From a beta proteobacterium AAP51 (lineage in GTDB: Bacteria; Pseudomonadota; Gammaproteobacteria; Burkholderiales; Burkholderiaceae_C): DNA of 64,000 nt. The notes under the pieces were generated by a model. The model had not been told where the DNA came from, did no database searches, and saw only the letters and a program-made list of their open reading frames with translations. The position numbers and the translations under genes are program-made. Every line of letters starts with the position of its first letter. Positions within the stretch are counted from its first letter, which is position 1. Below are positions 31,792-40,253 of the stretch, one piece after another. The stretch is taken from positions 1 to 64,000 of the forward strand of contig LJHT01000096.1 of NCBI GenBank assembly GCA_001295905.1, written 5' to 3'.

Positions 31792-32835
31792 TTACAGGCC
31801 TTGGGCTTGAAGATGGCAGGCCAGGTCGACCATGCGGCAGGCATAACCCATCTCGTTGTCGTACCAGGCGTAGACCTTCAGCATCGTGCCGTCGGTCACC
31901 AGCGTAGACAGCGCATCGACGATGCTGCTGCGCGTGTCGCGCGCGTAATCGGCGCTCACCAGCGGGCGCTCTTCAAAACCCAGGATGCCGGCCAGCGGCC
32001 CGCGTGCCGCCTGCGCGAAGAGCTGGTTCACCTCTTCGGCGCTGGTCTCGCGCTTCAGCTCGAACACGCAATCGGTCAGCGAGGCGTTGAGCACCGGCGC
32101 GCGCACAGCGTGGCCGTTGAGCTTGCCCTTCAGTTCGGGGTAGATCAGCGCGATGGCCGTGGCGCTGCCCGTGGTGGTGGGCGCCAGGTTCACCATCGCG
32201 CTGCGTGCGCGGCGCAGGTCCTTGTGCGGCGCATCCACCACCAGGTTGGTGTTGGTGGGGTCGTGGATGGTGGTGATCTGCCCGTGGCGGATGCCGATGG
32301 CCTCGTGCACCACCTTCACCACCGGGGCCAGGCAGTTGGTGGTGCAGGAAGCGGCGGTGACGATGCGGTGGCGCGCCGGCTCGTACAGGTGGTGGTTGAT
32401 GCCGACCACGATGTTCAGCACGTCGCCGGTCTTCACCGGCGCGGCCACGATGACGCGCTCGGCACCACGGTCCAGGTGGCCTTGCAGGGTTTCGGGGGTG
32501 AGGAACTTGCCGGTGCACTCCAGCACCACATCCACGCCCAGTTCACCCCAGGGTATCTCGGCCGGGCTGGCTTGGGCGCTGAAGCCCAGGGCCCGGCCGT
32601 TGATGTGCACCTGGCTTTCGCCTTCGGCACGGATGTCGGCGCGCCAGCGGCCCTGCACGGTGTCGAACTGCAGCAGGTGCGCGGTGGCCGCGGCGCCGCC
32701 CTTCAGCTCATTGAGGTGCACCACCTCCAGGCGGTTGCCGGCCCGGGGGTCGTCGTGCGGGCGCTCGGCTGCACCCATCGCGGCGCGCAGCGCCAGGCGG
32801 CCGATGCGGCCCATGCCGTTGATTCCTACGCGCAT
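31792..32835 (-). CDS. gapdh: Arsenic-operon glyceraldehyde-3-phosphate dehydrogenase
   Basis: A 347-residue GAPDH. In ars operons with arsJ the enzyme uses arsenate in place of phosphate and makes 1-arseno-3-phosphoglycerate for export. Motifs: NAD-binding [11 protein letters not shown] at the N-terminus, catalytic Cys and neighbours in [25 protein letters not shown], and [13 protein letters not shown] at the C-terminus. It is the first gene of the minus-strand operon, so its upstream gap holds the main promoter. A glycolytic role is not excluded, but context favours detoxification. Confidence 0.93.
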   Translation of the reverse strand: MRVGINGMGRIGRLALRAAMGAAERPHDDPRAGNRLEVVHLNELKGGAAATAHLLQFDTVQGRWRADIRAEGESQVHINGRALGFSAQASPAEIPWGELGVDVVLECTGKFLTPETLQGHLDRGAERVIVAAPVKTGDVLNIVVGINHHLYEPARHRIVTAASCTTNCLAPVVKVVHEAIGIRHGQITTIHDPTNTNLVVDAPHKDLRRARSAMVNLAPTTTGSATAIALIYPELKGKLNGHAVRAPVLNASLTDCVFELKRETSAEEVNQLFAQAARGPLAGILGFEERPLVSADYARDTRSSIVDALSTLVTDGTMLKVYAWYDNEMGYACRMVDLACHLQAQGL

Positions 32836-32869
32836 CCTTGCTGCTCCCTGCTTCGCGAACCGTGCGATG

Positions 32870-32886
32870 TTTCGATGATTATCAAA
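32870..32886 (-). promoter_or_regulatory. Candidate ArsR operator with overlapping -10
   Basis: The only AT-rich patch of the 176-bp gap before gapdh contains TTTCGATGATTATCAAA on the plus strand, an imperfect inverted repeat (GAT-N4-ATC core flanked by TTT and AAA). Read on the minus strand, GATAAT (32883-32878) is a good -10. Transcription would start some 35 bp before the gapdh ATG. ArsR operators are usually such imperfect ATCAA/TTGAT palindromes overlapping the promoter. The -35 is weak. The gap also holds a 6-bp hairpin CCGTGG-CGAA-CCACGG (32929-32944) without a T-tract, past the end of the RND gene's neighbour. Confidence 0.5.
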
Positions 32887-33011
32887 CCATAGCGCTCGAA
32901 GATGACGCGCCTGTGACAGGACCTCACACCGTGGCGAACCACGGGCCCGTGCGCCCTGCCGCCAGCAATTCAGCGCCGGCGAGCCCGTGAGCGGTGCCCC
33001 GCTGGCGCAGG

Positions 33012-36000
33012 CTAGGCCGCTTGCAGGCCCCGCCGCGCCGCCAGCCTATCGCCCAGCGCCAGCGTGGTGGCCAGCAGCGCGGGCAGGAACACCAGCGTCA
33101 CCAGCGCCGCGCCCACCAGGCCCGCCAGCACGATGACGCCCACGCCGCGGTAGAGCTCGCTGCCTTCTCCCGGCAGCAGCACCAGCGGCAACAGGCCGAA
33201 GATGGTGGTCAGCGTGGTCATCGCGATGGGCCGCAGGCGCGAGGCCACGGCCTGCTGCACCGCCTGCACCACCGGCAGCGTGGGCTGCTCCGCGCGCAGC
33301 GCGCGTGCCCGGTCCACCACCAGGATGGGGTTGTTCACCACCGTGCCCAGCAGAATGAGGAAGCCCAGCATCGAGATCATGTCCAGCGGCTGCACGATGG
33401 CCGCCGCCCCTAGCGCGGGCAACCAGCCGCCCACCAGGTTCAGCAGCGCCAGGCCCGCGATGCCGCCCACCAGCCCCAGCGGGATGGTGGCCAGCACCAG
33501 CAGCGGGTAGCCCCAGTGCGTGAAGATGGCCACCAGCACCAGGTAGATGATGAGCACGGCCACGATGAAGTTGCCGGCCAGCGCCTCGCGGGTGGCGTCG
33601 AGCTGGTCGGCCGCACCCGAGATGGCCAGGCTCACGCCCGCAGGCACCGCGCCCTGGGCCTGCAGCGCCCGTACCACCTCGCGCCGCACGGTGTCCACCC
33701 CGGCTTCCAGCGGCACGCTGCGCGGCGGAATGATGCTCACCGTGACGGTACGCCGGCCGTCCACGCGGCGCACCTGGCTCACGTCCACCCGCTCTTCGAT
33801 GGTGGCCACGCTGGCCAGCGGCAGCGTGCTGCCCTGCGGCGTGCGTATGGGCGTGGCCGCCAGCGTCGCCAGCCGCGCCCCGGGCCCGCCCGGGCCGTAG
33901 GCGAACACGTCCACCTTGCGGTCATCGAGGATCAGCTCGTCGATGTAGGCGCCGTCGGTCAGCGCGGCCACGGTGAAGCCCAGCGTGCCCGCATCCAGCC
34001 CCAGTTCGGCTGCGCGGTCCCAGTCGGGCCGCACCTCCACCAGCGGCTGCGCCAGCGTCAGCGAAGACGGCTGGCTCTGGATGCGCGGCTTGTCGAAGAC
34101 CTCGCGCGCGCGGCGGTCCACGGCCGTGGCCACCTGGTACAGCGCCTGCAGGTCGGCCCCGGCGATGTCGACGTTGATGCTGCGCGTGCCGCCGTCGTTG
34201 CTGCTGATGATGGAGCCGCGTGCCGCGAAGGCACGCATGCCGGGGTAGGTTTGGTAGTGCTCGGTCAGCGCGTCCATCAGCGGCTCGATGTCGCGCGGGT
34301 CGGTCGCCTCGGCAATGATGCGCACACGTTCGGGCTGCACCGCCAGGTTGATGTAGGCGATGGGCGGCACCGGGGTGCGGCCCTCGGCGAAGGCGGTGCG
34401 GTCGGCGCCCACGTGGGGCAGGAAGGCCTGCTCCACCTGGCGCGCCAGCGCGTCCATCTCGCTGAGGTTGTAGCCCGGGGGGGCCGACATGCTGGCGAAG
34501 GTCTTGGGCTCTTCGCCCTCGGGCAGGTATTCGGCCGGCGGCGTGAGCAAGACCGCCACCGCCAGCCCAGCGAGCAGGCTGCCGCCCAGGGCCCCCAGGC
34601 GGCGCCAGCGGCTGGCCAGCAACCAGCCCACGGCGGCCATCGTGGCGCGCGTGGTGCGGCCTTGCGGCACTTCCCCGGCCGGGCCGGGCACGGCTTCGTC
34701 GTCCACGCGGGTGCGGAAGTCCAGCCGCGCGGCCAGCGCCGGCACGATGGTGAGCGACACCGCCATCGACACCACGATGGCCGCCGAGATGGCCACCGCG
34801 ATATCCGAATACAGCTGCCCGGCTTCCTGCTCGATGAAAAGCACGGGCAGGAACACCAGCACCGTGGTCAGCGTGGAAGCCAGCACCGCCGGCGCCACTT
34901 CGCGCACGCCGGCCACCGCGGCGGCCACGCGTTCCAGACCGCGGCGGCGCGCGCGTTCGATGTTCTCCAGCACGACGATGCTGTTGTCCACCGTCATGCC
35001 GATGGCAAAGGCCACGCCGGCCAGCGAGATGACGTTCAGCGTGCGCCCGGCCAGCAGCAGGCCGATGAAGGCCGCCAGCGTGCACAGCGGTATGCCCACC
35101 ACGCCGGTGAGCGTGGCCCGGCCCGAGCGCAGAAAGGCCGCCAGCACCAGCGCCGCCAGCACGGCACCCAGGGCCAGGCTCGTCCAGACGTTGCGCACCG
35201 AGGCCTCGACATAACGCACGTCGTCCGAATTCAGCGTCATCGTCAGCCCGGCGGGCTGCAGCAGGTCGACGTTCAGGCGCTCCACCTCGGCCGTCAGCGC
35301 CTGCTTGATGGCGATGACGTTCGAGCCGCTTTCGCGCCGCACCTGAAGGCCCAGCACGGCCTGGCCGTTGACGCGGTTCAGCTGCTGCACCGGGTAGTGG
35401 TGCGACACCACGCGTGCCACATCGCCCAGGCGCACCACGCTGTCGCCCCGGCGCGCCAGGATGAGCTGCTGCAGTTCCTCGGCGCTGTCGAAGCGGCCCA
35501 CCGTGCGCAGCAGGTAGCGGCGCTTGCCTTCCTCCAGCACGCCGCCCGAGACATCGCGGTTGCGGGCGCGCAGCGCGCTGCGCACATCGGCCACGGTCAG
35601 GCCCACGGCGGCCAGGCGCTCGGGGTCCAGCCACAGCTGCACCTGGCGTTCGGCACCGCCGCCCACCGTCACCTCCGACACGCCCGGCACCGACTCCATG
35701 CGCGGGCGCACGTTGTCCTCGATGAAGTCGCGCATCAGCGTCAGCTCCAGCTGGCGCGAGTTGCCCGGCAGCGGCTGCACGCTGAAGAACATGAAGGCGT
35801 TGGAAGAGAACGAGGCGGCCACGATGCGCGGCTGGCTCACGTTCTCGGGGTAGCTGCTCACGCGCGAGAGCGCGTTGTTCACGCGGATCAGCGTCTCGGT
35901 CAGGTCGACATCGAAGGGGAACTCCAGCGCGATGCTGGCGCTGCCGGTGCCAGCGGTGGCGCTCATGCGGCGCAGGCCCGGCAAGGCGCGCAGCACTTCT

Positions 36001-36233
36001 TCCTGGGCAAGCAGGATGTCTTTCTCCATGTCCTGCGGCGTGGCCCCGGCCCAGCTGGTCTGCACGGTGATGGTGCGCACTTCCAGGTCGGGAATCATCT
36101 GCACCGGTATGCGCATCACCGCCAGCACGCCCAGCACGGCCAGCAGCAACGAGACCACGGCCACCAGCGTGCCGTGGCGAACGATGGCGGCGTACAGGCC
36201 CGTGCCCGCCGCGTGGAAACGATCGGTGGCCAT
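33012..36233 (-). CDS. RND efflux pump inner-membrane permease
   Basis: A 1073-residue resistance-nodulation-division transporter with the expected duplicated layout: TM1, large periplasmic loop, TM2-7, second loop, TM8-12. The N-terminus [24 protein letters not shown] is typical of drug/lipid exporters of the AcrB superfamily. In TM4 the proton-relay motif reads [15 protein letters not shown], one Asp followed by Asn, where AcrB has two Asp. TM10 has [17 protein letters not shown]. It follows its adaptor gene by 12 bp. No outer-membrane channel is encoded beside it, so it must share one encoded elsewhere. Substrate unknown. Confidence 0.92.
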   Translation of the reverse strand: MATDRFHAAGTGLYAAIVRHGTLVAVVSLLLAVLGVLAVMRIPVQMIPDLEVRTITVQTSWAGATPQDMEKDILLAQEEVLRALPGLRRMSATAGTGSASIALEFPFDVDLTETLIRVNNALSRVSSYPENVSQPRIVAASFSSNAFMFFSVQPLPGNSRQLELTLMRDFIEDNVRPRMESVPGVSEVTVGGGAERQVQLWLDPERLAAVGLTVADVRSALRARNRDVSGGVLEEGKRRYLLRTVGRFDSAEELQQLILARRGDSVVRLGDVARVVSHHYPVQQLNRVNGQAVLGLQVRRESGSNVIAIKQALTAEVERLNVDLLQPAGLTMTLNSDDVRYVEASVRNVWTSLALGAVLAALVLAAFLRSGRATLTGVVGIPLCTLAAFIGLLLAGRTLNVISLAGVAFAIGMTVDNSIVVLENIERARRRGLERVAAAVAGVREVAPAVLASTLTTVLVFLPVLFIEQEAGQLYSDIAVAISAAIVVSMAVSLTIVPALAARLDFRTRVDDEAVPGPAGEVPQGRTTRATMAAVGWLLASRWRRLGALGGSLLAGLAVAVLLTPPAEYLPEGEEPKTFASMSAPPGYNLSEMDALARQVEQAFLPHVGADRTAFAEGRTPVPPIAYINLAVQPERVRIIAEATDPRDIEPLMDALTEHYQTYPGMRAFAARGSIISSNDGGTRSINVDIAGADLQALYQVATAVDRRAREVFDKPRIQSQPSSLTLAQPLVEVRPDWDRAAELGLDAGTLGFTVAALTDGAYIDELILDDRKVDVFAYGPGGPGARLATLAATPIRTPQGSTLPLASVATIEERVDVSQVRRVDGRRTVTVSIIPPRSVPLEAGVDTVRREVVRALQAQGAVPAGVSLAISGAADQLDATREALAGNFIVAVLIIYLVLVAIFTHWGYPLLVLATIPLGLVGGIAGLALLNLVGGWLPALGAAAIVQPLDMISMLGFLILLGTVVNNPILVVDRARALRAEQPTLPVVQAVQQAVASRLRPIAMTTLTTIFGLLPLVLLPGEGSELYRGVGVIVLAGLVGAALVTLVFLPALLATTLALGDRLAARRGLQAA

Positions 36234-36245
36234 GCCCGGCCCCGA

Positions 36246-37307
36246 CTAGCGCTGCGCCGCCACGCGCTGGCCGGCGCGCAGGCCTTCGTTGCCGCGCACC
36301 ACCACCTGCTCGCCACCGCGCAGGCCCTCGGTGATGACGATGCGTTCACCTTGGGCCGCACCCAGCGCCACCGGCTGCTCGCGCGCCACGCCCTGGCCGG
36401 CCGCGCCTTCCAGTACCCACACGGTGTGGCGGCCATCGGCGCGGCGGTTGATGGCGTCGCGCGAGACGGTGACGCCTTCGCTGCCATCGGCCAGCCGCAG
36501 CGTGGCGCGGGCCGACATGCCCGGCGTCAGCGGCAGCGCGCGCTCCAGCGCGGCGCGCAGCGTGAAGGTGCGCGCGGCGGGGTCGCTCACCGGCACCACG
36601 GCCACCACGCGCGCGGGGTGGCGGCGGCCGGGCTCGCTGTCCAGTTCCACCTGCAGTTCGGTGCGCGGGCCCACGCGACCATAGAGCGCCTGAGGCAGGG
36701 CAAAGGCCAGGCGCAGGCTGGCCAAATCGACCAGCTCCACCAGCGGCGTGCCGGGCGCCACCCATTCGCCCACCTGCACCAGCCGCACGCCCACCACACC
36801 GGCAAAGGGCGCGCGGATCTCGTGCCTCGCCAGCAGCTCGCGCTGGCGCGCCTGCTCGGCCTGGCGGCGCGCCAGCAGGGACTGCGCCGTCTGCACCGCG
36901 CTCTGGCGGCTGCGCAGCTCATCGGCCGGGAAAAAACCTTCGCCGATGTCGCGCGCGGCGGCCAGGCGCCGCTCGGCCTCGGCCAGTGCAGCGGCGGCTT
37001 CGGCCGTGGCGGCGGCAGCCACGTCGAGATCGAGCTGGCCGATAGACCCATCCAGCTGCGCCAGCACCTGGCCGGCGCGCACGCGGTCGCCCTCTTCCAC
37101 AGCCACGCGCTGCAGCAGGCCGGGCACCGCCGCCGACAGGCGCGCCGTGCGCGGCGCGGTGACGCTGCCGCGCACCTCCACCTCTTGCACGAGCGGGGCA
37201 CGCTGCACGGTTTCCAGCGTCACCGGGCGGGGCGGGCTTTCATCGGCGTGCGAGGGCAGGCCAACGGCCTGCCCCCATGCCAGCAGCAGCATGGCGAGGC
37301 GCTTCAA
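36246..37307 (-). CDS. RND periplasmic adaptor (membrane fusion protein)
   Basis: A 353-residue adaptor linking the RND permease to an outer-membrane channel. TTG 37307 is the best start: AGGAG lies just upstream and a short signal sequence follows (KRLAMLLLAWGQAVGLPSHA). The halves of the lipoyl domain are ARLSAAVPGLLQRVAVEEGD and EIRAPFAGVVGVRLVQVGEW, separated by an Ala/Glu/Arg-rich helical hairpin. The beta-barrel follows (LAFALPQALYGRVGP). No lipobox is present. First gene of a two-gene operon with the permease. Confidence 0.88.
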   Translation of the reverse strand: MKRLAMLLLAWGQAVGLPSHADESPPRPVTLETVQRAPLVQEVEVRGSVTAPRTARLSAAVPGLLQRVAVEEGDRVRAGQVLAQLDGSIGQLDLDVAAAATAEAAAALAEAERRLAAARDIGEGFFPADELRSRQSAVQTAQSLLARRQAEQARQRELLARHEIRAPFAGVVGVRLVQVGEWVAPGTPLVELVDLASLRLAFALPQALYGRVGPRTELQVELDSEPGRRHPARVVAVVPVSDPAARTFTLRAALERALPLTPGMSARATLRLADGSEGVTVSRDAINRRADGRHTVWVLEGAAGQGVAREQPVALGAAQGERIVITEGLRGGEQVVVRGNEGLRAGQRVAAQR

Positions 37308-37384
37308 GGGTTCTCCTGGAGGGGTGCGGCAGGGGCCTGGGGCGGCCGCGGAAGGTTGCAAAAGTTGTACCACCGACAGCCTTG

Positions 37385-37422
37385 CCCGCTGAGTGGACAA
37401 GGTTGGCCCGCTTGGGGTGGAC
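37385..37422. repeat. Imperfect direct repeat in the adaptor/glycine-zipper divergent gap
   Basis: The 249-bp divergent gap carries two half-similar blocks, CCCGCTGAGTGGAC (37385-37398) and CCCGCTTGGGGTGGAC (37407-37422), 22 bp apart, plus a CCTTG...CAAGG inverted repeat around the first. They could be regulator sites for the RND operon or the zipper gene. No convincing -35/-10 pair was found on either strand, and no regulator gene is adjacent. Confidence 0.3.
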
Positions 37423-37556
37423 CTGCCCGGCGCGCCGGCATTGCCGCCTGTCCTACAAAGGCTTGCGCGCGTGTCCCACGCCCGGCGCAGGCGCCCGCCC
37501 GCACACTGGCCGCAAGGGCAACGCAGTCTTGCGGCCCGTGGCAAAGGAATCGAAGC

Positions 37557-38105
37557 ATGGACAAGTCAATGATCAAGGGCATCGCGGTGGGTGGCATCGC
37601 CATGGTGGTGCTGGCCGCCGGTGGTGTCACCGGCTACCGCACGCTGTCGCAGCCGGCGCAGGCCGAAGTGCTGGCCGTCAAGGAGGCGCGCCAGACCGTG
37701 AGCACGCCGCAAGAGAAGTGCGAGCAGGTGGTGGTGCAGCGCCAGGCCCCGGTGCAGGACGAGCGGCGCATCGCCGGCACCCTGCTGGGCGGCGTGGCGG
37801 GCGGCCTGCTGGGCAACCAGGTGGGCGGCGGCTCGGGCAAGCAGGTGGCCACGGTGGCGGGGGCCGCGGCCGGCGCCTATGCCGGCAACCAGGTGCAGAA
37901 GAACATGCAGAAGAACGATGTCACCACCAGCACCGAAACGCGCTGCAAGACGGTGAACGTGAAGACCGAGAAGCTCGTGGGCTACGACGTCACCTACCGC
38001 CTGAACGGCAAGCAGGACGTCGTGCGCATGGACCGCGACCCGGGCAAGACCATTCCCGTGCGCGACGGCAAGCTCGTGCTCGACGCCGCCCCCTCGGGCG
38101 GCTGA
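37557..38105 (+). CDS. Glycine-zipper 2TM-domain envelope protein
   Basis: A 182-residue protein with one N-terminal membrane segment (IKGIAVGGIAMVVLAAGGVT) and a central glycine-zipper hairpin, IAGTLLGGVAGGLLGNQVGG then ATVAGAAAGAYAGNQVQ. The C-terminal globular part has two Cys residues (EKCEQVV upstream, ETRCKTV after the zipper) and ends VTYRLNGKQDVVRMDRDPGK. This is the SlyB/Rick_17kDa-like layout found in outer-membrane-associated small proteins. AAAGGA precedes ATG 37557. Function is unknown; envelope integrity is the usual suggestion. Confidence 0.82.
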   Translation: MDKSMIKGIAVGGIAMVVLAAGGVTGYRTLSQPAQAEVLAVKEARQTVSTPQEKCEQVVVQRQAPVQDERRIAGTLLGGVAGGLLGNQVGGGSGKQVATVAGAAAGAYAGNQVQKNMQKNDVTTSTETRCKTVNVKTEKLVGYDVTYRLNGKQDVVRMDRDPGKTIPVRDGKLVLDAAPSGG

Positions 38106-38117
38106 CCGTCCCCCCAG

Positions 38118-38132
38118 GGCGGGCAGCCCGCC
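38118..38132. other. Inverted repeat in the zipper/tetR convergent gap
   Basis: GGCGGGC-A-GCCCGCC is a perfect 7-bp inverted repeat 13 bp past the zipper gene stop. There is no T-tract on either side, so it is at most a weak or rho-assisted terminator for the convergent genes. Confidence 0.4.
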
Positions 38133-38147
38133 GCAACGCCCGGGGCC

Positions 38148-38187
38148 GCTCAGCGCCGCTCAGCGCCACTCGGCGCCCGTCAGCGCG
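38148..38187. repeat. Four tandem ~10-bp repeats at the 3' end of the TetR gene
   Basis: Units read GCTCAGCGCC, GCTCAGCGCC, ACTCGGCGCC and CGTCAGCGCG. The last one contains the stop codon of the TetR-family gene. The array fills the end of the 75-bp convergent gap. It looks like recent slippage; no function is suggested. Confidence 0.6.
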
Positions 38188-38797
38188 GAGAGGCCAGCCC
38201 CGCCCCCATGCGCTCCATCGTGTGGCGCACGGCCTGCCTCAGCACCTTGGCCTTGAGGTCCAGGTGGCCGATGCAGGGGCCGTTCATCACCCCGGCCAGG
38301 CCGTGCACGGTCGACCAGATGTAGAGCGCATCCAGTTCCACCAGCTCACGCTGCGCCGCGCCATCACCATGCAGGCGCCGCAGCACCCCGCGCAGCACGT
38401 CGAAGGCGTGCGTGGCGTCGACCACCAGGTCTTCCTGCTCGGCCGATGCGGGCCAGGTGGTGCTGAACATCAACCGGTACTCCAGCGGATGCTGCGCGGC
38501 GTAGGCCAGGTACTGCTGGCCCAGCGCTTCCAGGTCCGCGGCCGCGTCTTCGTGGTGCACGCGTGCGTCCAGGTGGGCGGCGAAGCGCTGGAAGCAGCGG
38601 CGCATCACCTCGGCCAGCAGGTGGTCGCGGCTGGGGTAGTGCTTGTAGGGCGCCTGGTGCGACACGCCCAGCCTGCGCGACACCTCGCGCAGGCTCAGGT
38701 TCTCCAGGCCGCGCTCGGCAATGATTTCCTGCGCGGCCACGATGCAGGCATCGCGCAGTTCCAGCGCGGGGGTGTCGGCCGTCTTCGTTGCGGGCAT
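38180..38797 (-). CDS. TetR/AcrR-family transcriptional regulator (WHG-type C-terminal domain)
   Basis: A 205-residue repressor-type regulator. The N-terminal helix-turn-helix reads LSLREVSRRLGVSHQAPYKH and then YPSRDHLLAEV. The C-terminal ligand-binding part has IWSTVHGLAGVMNG, the WHG-type signature. I chose ATG 38797 (MPATKTADTP); an in-frame extension to 38851 is possible. It is divergent from a patatin-like lipoprotein gene, and two palindromic sites lie in the gap. It therefore probably represses that gene and perhaps itself. The ligand cannot be predicted; lipid-like molecules would fit the neighbour. Confidence 0.88.
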   Translation of the reverse strand: MPATKTADTPALELRDACIVAAQEIIAERGLENLSLREVSRRLGVSHQAPYKHYPSRDHLLAEVMRRCFQRFAAHLDARVHHEDAAADLEALGQQYLAYAAQHPLEYRLMFSTTWPASAEQEDLVVDATHAFDVLRGVLRRLHGDGAAQRELVELDALYIWSTVHGLAGVMNGPCIGHLDLKAKVLRQAVRHTMERMGAGLASPR

Positions 38798-39177
38798 GCG
38801 GGTGGGGCGGGGCAGGCGGGCAGGTGCGTGGGGTGCACCTGAAGCTAACACAGCGTCGCGGACGGAGCCCCTCGGCCAGAGCCGCTGCGAAGGGACCGCC
38901 TCGGAGGTGGGTTGACAGTGTCAACGAGCGTCTGCAAAATGGTAGACACCGTCAACTACGGCACAGGTCTTCACCTTGAAGCTGCCGACGCCGCCCGCCG
39001 GGCCGCACGAAGCACTGCACGCCGCCACCCGCGGCCGGCTCTGGCGGCCCGCTGCGGAACGAGCCGAGAACCCGCGCGCCTGCCCTTGCCCCCATCTCGC
39101 TGGGGCCGAAGGTGGCCTTCACGGGCGCGGCTTCCGACCAGCGCAACAGCCCGTCCGATGAGATCAAGCCCGAACTG
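38798..39177. other. 380-bp divergent regulatory gap between tetR and the patatin-like gene
   Basis: The left third is GC-rich with nothing recognisable. 38911-38956 carries a promoter and two palindromes (separate entry). The remaining ~220 bp would be the leader of the patatin-like mRNA if that promoter is used. That stretch is GC-rich; it has open frames in two phases (for example 38976-39161) but neither has a ribosome-binding site or recognisable protein, so I do not call a gene. Confidence 0.6.
38911..38956 (+). promoter_or_regulatory. Promoter overlapped by tandem TetR-type operators
   Basis: GTTGACAGTGTCAAC (38911-38925) is a perfect 7+1+7 palindrome. A second copy, GTAGACACCGTCAAC (38942-38956), starts exactly 31 bp later, about three helical turns. 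The first palindrome contains a consensus -35 TTGACA (38912-38917); 17 bp on is CAAAAT (38935-38940), a fair -10, just before the second palindrome. A dimeric repressor on both sites would cover the -35 and the start region. The divergent TetR gene is the natural binder. Confidence 0.7.
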
Positions 39178-40158
39178 ATGAACACCCCCTTGCCGCTTCG
39201 TGCACGCCGGCCGCTCGTGCTGGCTGTCCTCGCAGCCGCCCTGGCCGGCTGCGCGCCCTTCAACTACACGGCACCCGACAGCCCGCAAGCGCAGACCATG
39301 CTGGCGCCCTTCGAGCCCGCGCCGCGCATCGCACTGGTGCTCAGCAGCGGCGGGCCGCGGGGTTATGCGCACATCGGCGTGATGCGGGTGCTGGAAGAGG
39401 CCGGCATCGAGGTCGACCTCGTCGTGGGCAGCAGCGTCGGTTCGCTGCTGGGCGTGTTCTGGGCCGACGGGCGCTCGGCGGCCGAGATCGACGCGCTCTC
39501 GCAGACCGGCGGGCCCCTGACACTCTTCGACCTGAATCCCTTCGCCGACCGCGGCTGGATCCACGGCCAGCGCCTGCAGGACTACGTGAACACCCGGCTG
39601 GCGAACCGCGCGCTGGAAGAACTGCCACGCCGCGTGGTGGTGGGCGCCACGCGCCGCAGCGACAAGGCGCCGGTGTTCTTCACCGAGGGCAACGCCGGCG
39701 TCGCCGTGCGTGCTTCCAGCGCCGTGCCGGGCATCCTGTCGCCGGTGGGCATTGCGGGCACCGAGTATGAAGACGGCGATGAGTCGCTGCCGCTGGCGGT
39801 GCGCGCGGCGCGGCAGGCCGGCGCGCGCTTCGTCATCGCGGTGGACGTGACACCCCGGCCCGAGACCGCGCCGCCCGGCACCGCCGCCGCACAGCGTGAG
39901 CGCGTGGCGCGGCGCGCCGCGCGCATCGCACCCGAAGCTGCGCAGGCCGACTTCCTGCTTCATGCCGAACTGGCCTTCGGGGCTTCGCCGTTGCCCAGCT
40001 ACTTCCGCTACGCGCGCAGCACCGGCGAAAGCAGCGCACGGCGCCAGCTGCCGGCCTTGCTGGCGGCCTTGCAGCGTGCGGGGCTGGCGCCTTCGGTTGC
40101 AGCCGGCACCACGGCCAGCGCCTGGCCGCTTCAGGTAACGCCCAACCCGCCCCGCTGA
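39178..40158 (+). CDS. Patatin-like phospholipase lipoprotein
   Basis: A 326-residue lipoprotein: signal peptide with lipobox LAGC (Cys about residue 23, in AALAGCAPFNYT), then a patatin domain. The oxyanion loop is SSGGPRGYAHIG, the nucleophile is Ser in the GxSxG motif GSSVG near residue 87, and the catalytic Asp is in EDGDES, where the family more often has DGG or DGA. It should hydrolyse acyl lipids, probably anchored to the periplasmic face of a membrane. ATG 39178 fits the lipoprotein signal. It lies downstream of the tandem-operator promoter and probably answers to the divergent TetR regulator. Confidence 0.86.
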   Translation: MNTPLPLRARRPLVLAVLAAALAGCAPFNYTAPDSPQAQTMLAPFEPAPRIALVLSSGGPRGYAHIGVMRVLEEAGIEVDLVVGSSVGSLLGVFWADGRSAAEIDALSQTGGPLTLFDLNPFADRGWIHGQRLQDYVNTRLANRALEELPRRVVVGATRRSDKAPVFFTEGNAGVAVRASSAVPGILSPVGIAGTEYEDGDESLPLAVRAARQAGARFVIAVDVTPRPETAPPGTAAAQRERVARRAARIAPEAAQADFLLHAELAFGASPLPSYFRYARSTGESSARRQLPALLAALQRAGLAPSVAAGTTASAWPLQVTPNPPR

Positions 40159-40253
40159 ACCGCCGCCTGCGCGCGGGGCGCGGCGGGGCGCCAGCGCTCT
40201 TGCACGGGCGGTGGTTCAATGCGGCCCATGCCGTGCCCCCTTGATTGAGCCGC

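Noticed and set aside
33516-38105. A very long open frame (over 1500 codons) on the plus strand across the RND pump genes.
   Set aside because: It is the antisense of the RND permease and adaptor; GC-rich codon bias keeps it open. Only its last 182 codons (from 37557) form a real gene.
38976-39161. Small open frame in the leader of the patatin-like gene.
   Set aside because: Starts at TTG without a ribosome-binding site, Arg/Pro-rich, and another phase is equally open; likely non-coding.
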